Shown piece by piece: positions 61,680 through 64,000 of a DNA stretch of 64,000 nt. The stretch comes from Azospirillum halopraeferens DSM 3675. Its GTDB lineage: Bacteria > Pseudomonadota > Alphaproteobacteria > Azospirillales > Azospirillaceae. Position 1 is the first letter of the stretch. Every line of letters begins with the position of its first letter. The notes beneath the pieces were generated by a model. It was not told where the DNA came from, did no database searches, and saw only the letters and a program-made list of their open reading frames with translations. The position numbers and the translations under genes are program-made. The DNA lies in the NCBI RefSeq assembly GCF_000429625.1, contig NZ_AUCF01000017.1, positions 1 to 64,000 of the forward strand, read 5' to 3'.

Positions 61680-62620
61680 ACATGAAGCCGTTGGGTCTGC
61701 AAGATGTCCCGATTTCCGCCATCGACACCGGGTTCCGGCTGCGCGCCGTGGACGAGGGGTACGTGGCGCTGCTGGCCGAGAACATCAGGGACAGCGGGCG
61801 CCTGCGCCAGCCCGTCGAGGTGCGCGTCCTGAAGGGCGGCGCCTATCGCCTGATCGCCGGCGCACACCGCCTGGCCGCCTGCACCAAGCTGGGATGGGAG
61901 GCCATCCCGGCGTTCGCCTTCGAGGCGACGGAGGACGAAGCCCGGCTGGCCGAAATCGACGAGAACCTTGTCCGTCACGAGCTGAACCCGCTGGATCGCG
62001 CCACGTTCCTGGTCGAACGCAAGGCGGTCTACGAACGGCTGAACCCCGACACGAAGGCCGGCGTGGCCGGCGGCAAGGCGCGGCAGGGTTCAGCAAACGA
62101 AATCGTTTCGTTTGCTCGGGACACCGCGGAGCGGGTCGGTCTGACCGACCGCACCATCCAGTTGGCGGTCAAGATCGCCACCGGCCTCGCTCCCGACGTC
62201 AAGGCGGCGGTGGCGGGCACACCCATCGCCAAGGTCCAGGCTGAACTGCTGGCGCTGGCCAAGCTGGGGCCGGCGGAGCAGCGCGCGGTGCTGGGCATGT
62301 TGCTGGGCGACGCGCCGAAGGCGACGTCGGTGAGGCAGGCAATGGCCCTGCTGACCAACCGGCCGGCCAAGGTGGCGGACGGCTTCGTCAAGCTGCTGAC
62401 GGCGTGGCGACACGCCAGCCGGGAGGAGCGCAGTCAGTTCCTGCGACATCTGGTGGGCGATGCGTCCCACCAGCTCGGCTTCCGGATCGACACGCTTCCG
62501 GTGCCGAAGAGCGCCGCGCCCATGGCCGCGCCCGCCGACACGGGCGGTGACGAGCAGATCGACCTGGAAGAGGTGATCGTCGCCCTCAACGCCGCCGATC
62601 CTGACGCGCCGGGGACTTGA
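61676..62620 (+). CDS. ParB-like nuclease-domain protein of the prophage
   Basis: A 314-residue protein. Residues 10-105 form a ParB N-terminal domain (VPISAIDTGFRLRAVDEGY, LRQPVEVRVL, then the box AGAHRLAACTKLG in place of GERR), with a helical DNA-binding segment after it (TAERVGLTDRTIQLAVKIA). Such proteins occur in other alphaproteobacterial Mu-like phages and are not partition proteins there; CTPase or nicking activity is unproven. GTG start overlapping the ner stop; an ATG at 61682 is also possible. Confidence 0.8.
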   Translation: MNMKPLGLQDVPISAIDTGFRLRAVDEGYVALLAENIRDSGRLRQPVEVRVLKGGAYRLIAGAHRLAACTKLGWEAIPAFAFEATEDEARLAEIDENLVRHELNPLDRATFLVERKAVYERLNPDTKAGVAGGKARQGSANEIVSFARDTAERVGLTDRTIQLAVKIATGLAPDVKAAVAGTPIAKVQAELLALAKLGPAEQRAVLGMLLGDAPKATSVRQAMALLTNRPAKVADGFVKLLTAWRHASREERSQFLRHLVGDASHQLGFRIDTLPVPKSAAPMAAPADTGGDEQIDLEEVIVALNAADPDAPGT

Positions 62621-62622
62621 CC

Positions 62623-63075
62623 ATGGCCCGGCGCCCCCACGATCCGCACACGCTGGACCTACTGTCCTGGACGCCGCCGGAGCCGACGCGGGCGTTCGCC
62701 CGCGAGGACATCCGGGCGGCCAGCCTGCGGTCCATGGTGGCCAAGGCGGTGTCGCTGGCACTGAAGGAGTGCGGCAAGTCGCGCGAGGAGGTGGCCGAGG
62801 AGATCGGCGCCTACCTCGGCGAGCCGTGCTCGAAGCCGATGCTGGACGCCTACGCCTCGGAAGCGCGTGAGGATCACGTGGTGAACGTCGTGCGCTTCCT
62901 GGCGCTGATCCACGCCACGGGTGACCAGCGCCTACTCCAAATGCTGGCGGAACCGTTCGGCTGGGCGGTGATCGACCAGAAGTACCTGCCGGCGATCGAG
63001 GACGCGATGCTCGACGCCAAGATCGACGAACTCACGCAACGCCGCCAGTTGGCGCGCAAGCGGTGGAGGGGCTGA
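62623..63075 (+). CDS. prophage early-region protein of unknown function
   Basis: A 150-residue, mostly helical protein. It has a short N-terminal tail (HTLDLLSWTPPEPT) typical of phage early proteins, then a helix-turn-helix-like part (KECGKSREEVAEEIGAYLG) and ends with a very basic stretch. I recognise no named family. ATG at 62623, 2 nt after the ParB-like stop. Confidence 0.75.
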   Translation: MARRPHDPHTLDLLSWTPPEPTRAFAREDIRAASLRSMVAKAVSLALKECGKSREEVAEEIGAYLGEPCSKPMLDAYASEAREDHVVNVVRFLALIHATGDQRLLQMLAEPFGWAVIDQKYLPAIEDAMLDAKIDELTQRRQLARKRWRG

Positions 63076-63090
63076 TCATGTTCCAACCGT

Positions 63091-63546
63091 TCATTCGTCA
63101 CCCGACCGTGCATCGTCTTGCGCGACTTCTTCCGGAAAGGGGTTTCCTTCGTCGAACGGCCACAGCGTCGGATAATTCGCAATCAGATCCACGGCTGCCC
63201 GCGCGGCTTGAGCGGACACCATGCGATAGGCTGGTCCTGGACCAACACCGTATCGGGCCGTCGTTTCAAGAAACGCCAGACCACATCGCGCGTGGTAAAG
63301 CGCCAGCAGAAGAAACATGGGGCGATCTCCCACGGCCACCTTGCGGAGCAGCGACTTGCGCTGTGTCGGCGTGGCGGCAACGAAGGTCAGCAGCTCGTTT
63401 TGTCTTTCCAGAGCCGCCGCGGCCACCCTGTCCCGCCCTTGATCGCGGCAGGTTGTGGCGAGCGCTGCGAGATCGCATTGGCGCACTTGCTCAAGCAATT
63501 CGTGAACGTGCGTCCAGGCTTCCGACGCGTAGCGGTCGATATCCAT
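63091..63546 (-). CDS. unknown gene on the opposite strand inside the early region
   Basis: A 151-residue protein without recognised family; helical, with two cysteines in the first half (QCDLAALATTC). GGAGGG precedes the ATG at 63546 at ideal distance and third-position GC is high, so it looks real. It is transcribed against the ner-to-transposase operon, lying between the 150-residue gene and muA, which is unusual and suggests a cargo (moron-like) or lysogeny-expressed gene. Confidence 0.65.
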   Translation of the reverse strand: MDIDRYASEAWTHVHELLEQVRQCDLAALATTCRDQGRDRVAAAALERQNELLTFVAATPTQRKSLLRKVAVGDRPMFLLLALYHARCGLAFLETTARYGVGPGPAYRMVSAQAARAAVDLIANYPTLWPFDEGNPFPEEVAQDDARSGDE

Positions 63547-63646
63547 TCCTGCCCTCCGAAGTGAGGAATGCGGGAAACACTACTCCGGGCAATCGACGGG
63601 AGTCGACCGCCAGCCGTTACCGCTTCCCCTTGCGGGAGCCGCAGCC

Positions 63647-64000
63647 ATGAAGGAGTGGTACTCCGCCGCCGAACTGGCCGGCATGGCGCTGCCCGGGCTG
63701 CCCGGTACGGAAAGCGCCACCATCCGACGAGCGAAGGCCAAAAACTGGCGCTCCCGCCCCCGCGGAGGCCGGGGCGGCGGGCTGGAATACCACGTATCGG
63801 CCCTGCCCTCGACGGCGCAGATCACGCTGACGCTGGCCGCGAAGGCCCGGACCGGGGCCGAGGCGATCCCGGCCGAGCCCGCCGCGGCCGACCGCCCCGA
63901 CCGCGACACGCTGTGGGGCTGGTACGACGCCGCCACGGAAAAGAAGAAGGCCGAGGCGAAGCGCCGGCTGGACATCCTCGACGCGGTGGAAGTGCTGTAC
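63647..64000 (+). CDS. Mu-type transposase A, N-terminal part (cut by window edge)
   Basis: The first 118 residues of a MuA-like DDE transposase. MKEWYSAAELAGMALPGLPG and the basic WRSRPRGGRGGGLEYHVSAL match the N-terminal Mu DNA-binding (HTH_Tnp_Mu_1) domain that binds the phage ends; the catalytic core is beyond the window. ATG with GGGAG about 9 nt upstream. Confidence 0.9.
   Translation, partial: MKEWYSAAELAGMALPGLPGTESATIRRAKAKNWRSRPRGGRGGGLEYHVSALPSTAQITLTLAAKARTGAEAIPAEPAAADRPDRDTLWGWYDAATEKKKAEAKRRLDILDAVEVLY

Larger units (their letters stand above)
60354..64000 (+). mobile_element. left end of a Mu-like transposable prophage (right part outside window)
   Basis: Gene order is that of the Mu early region: leftward repressor, rightward ner, ParB-like gene, small genes and the start of a MuA-type transposase. 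The left end is placed at the TG at 60354-60355, immediately after the nikA homology stops; transposase-binding repeats follow at 60367-60403. Exact terminal bases are inferred; Mu-type ends start with TG and create 5-bp target duplications, which can only be confirmed with the right end. Confidence 0.85.

Noticed and set aside
1..64000. CRISPR array, rRNA genes or insertion-sequence transposases other than MuA
   Set aside because: None seen; no regularly spaced repeat-spacer pattern or IS ends were recognised.

Overview
The window is a GC-rich (about 70 %) stretch of an alphaproteobacterial chromosome. The closest overall feel is Rhodospirillales: trpG-trpD-trpC, acnB, an OxyR next to a chemoreceptor gene, GT41 TPR glycosyltransferase, and frequent GTG starts with ATGA/GTGA gene overlaps. 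This placement is inference from gene content; no 16S rRNA gene is present. Two patches look foreign: a lower-GC CmlA/FloR-type exporter gene (4.5-5.7 kb) and the left end of a Mu-like transposable prophage from about 60.35 kb to the window edge.

Layout. 0-4.2 kb: GNAT fragment, trpC-trpD-trpG, a MOSC protein and a glutamine amidotransferase, all leftward. 4.5-5.7: phenicol-type MFS exporter. 6.0-8.0: copper-responsive operon cueR - polysaccharide-deacetylase-like gene - copZ, with a recognisable CueR promoter and a strong terminator. 8.0-12.1: small genes, a degenerate FolB-like gene, folK, two lipoproteins, an exported chorismate mutase. 12.0-15.0: an ammonium-transporter/chemoreceptor fusion followed by a PilZ gene. 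15.3-17.3: oxyR and a short-chain dehydrogenase. 17.7-18.0: tRNA-Leu(CAG), tRNA-Gly(GCC), tRNA-Arg(ACG). 18.2-20.6: TPR-GT41 glycosyltransferase. 21.9-29.1: a nine-gene Mrp/Mbh-type cation-proton antiporter operon with three antiporter-like subunits. 29.1-34.9: universal stress protein, ferritin-like protein, a solitary ActC/NrfD-like quinol module, a SIS-domain isomerase and an aldose-sugar dehydrogenase. 35.2-39.1: an isocitrate-lyase-superfamily enzyme with a DctPQM TRAP transporter. 39.1-41.7: ldhA and lactate permease. 41.9-45.2: ABC exporter, secreted unknown protein, Cu-Zn superoxide dismutase. 45.2-48.1: type III polyketide synthase, methyltransferase and flavoprotein, an SrsABC-like set. 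48.1-52.1: CaCA exchanger and acnB. 52.4-57.1: a periplasm-sensing GGDEF-EAL protein, a GntR regulator with two winged helices and a Nudix hydrolase. 57.1-60.35: a decayed nikABCDE nickel-uptake operon. 60.35-64: Mu-like prophage (repressor, Ner, ParB-like, unknowns, MuA start).

How it fits together. Signalling by nitrogen and c-di-GMP recurs (Amt-chemoreceptor with PilZ; GGDEF-EAL). Redox and metal stress genes also recur (CueR/CopZ, OxyR, SodC, Usp, ferritin-like). The most striking event is at the right: the prophage sits inside nikA, leaving only its last 45 or so codons, while nikC and nikD downstream carry deletions. The nickel importer is therefore probably dead, unless the lesions are assembly errors. 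The most interesting single gene is the Amt-chemoreceptor fusion, because both pore histidines of the transporter and the complete cytoplasmic signalling hairpin of the receptor are kept in one chain, and a PilZ gene follows 29 nt behind it.
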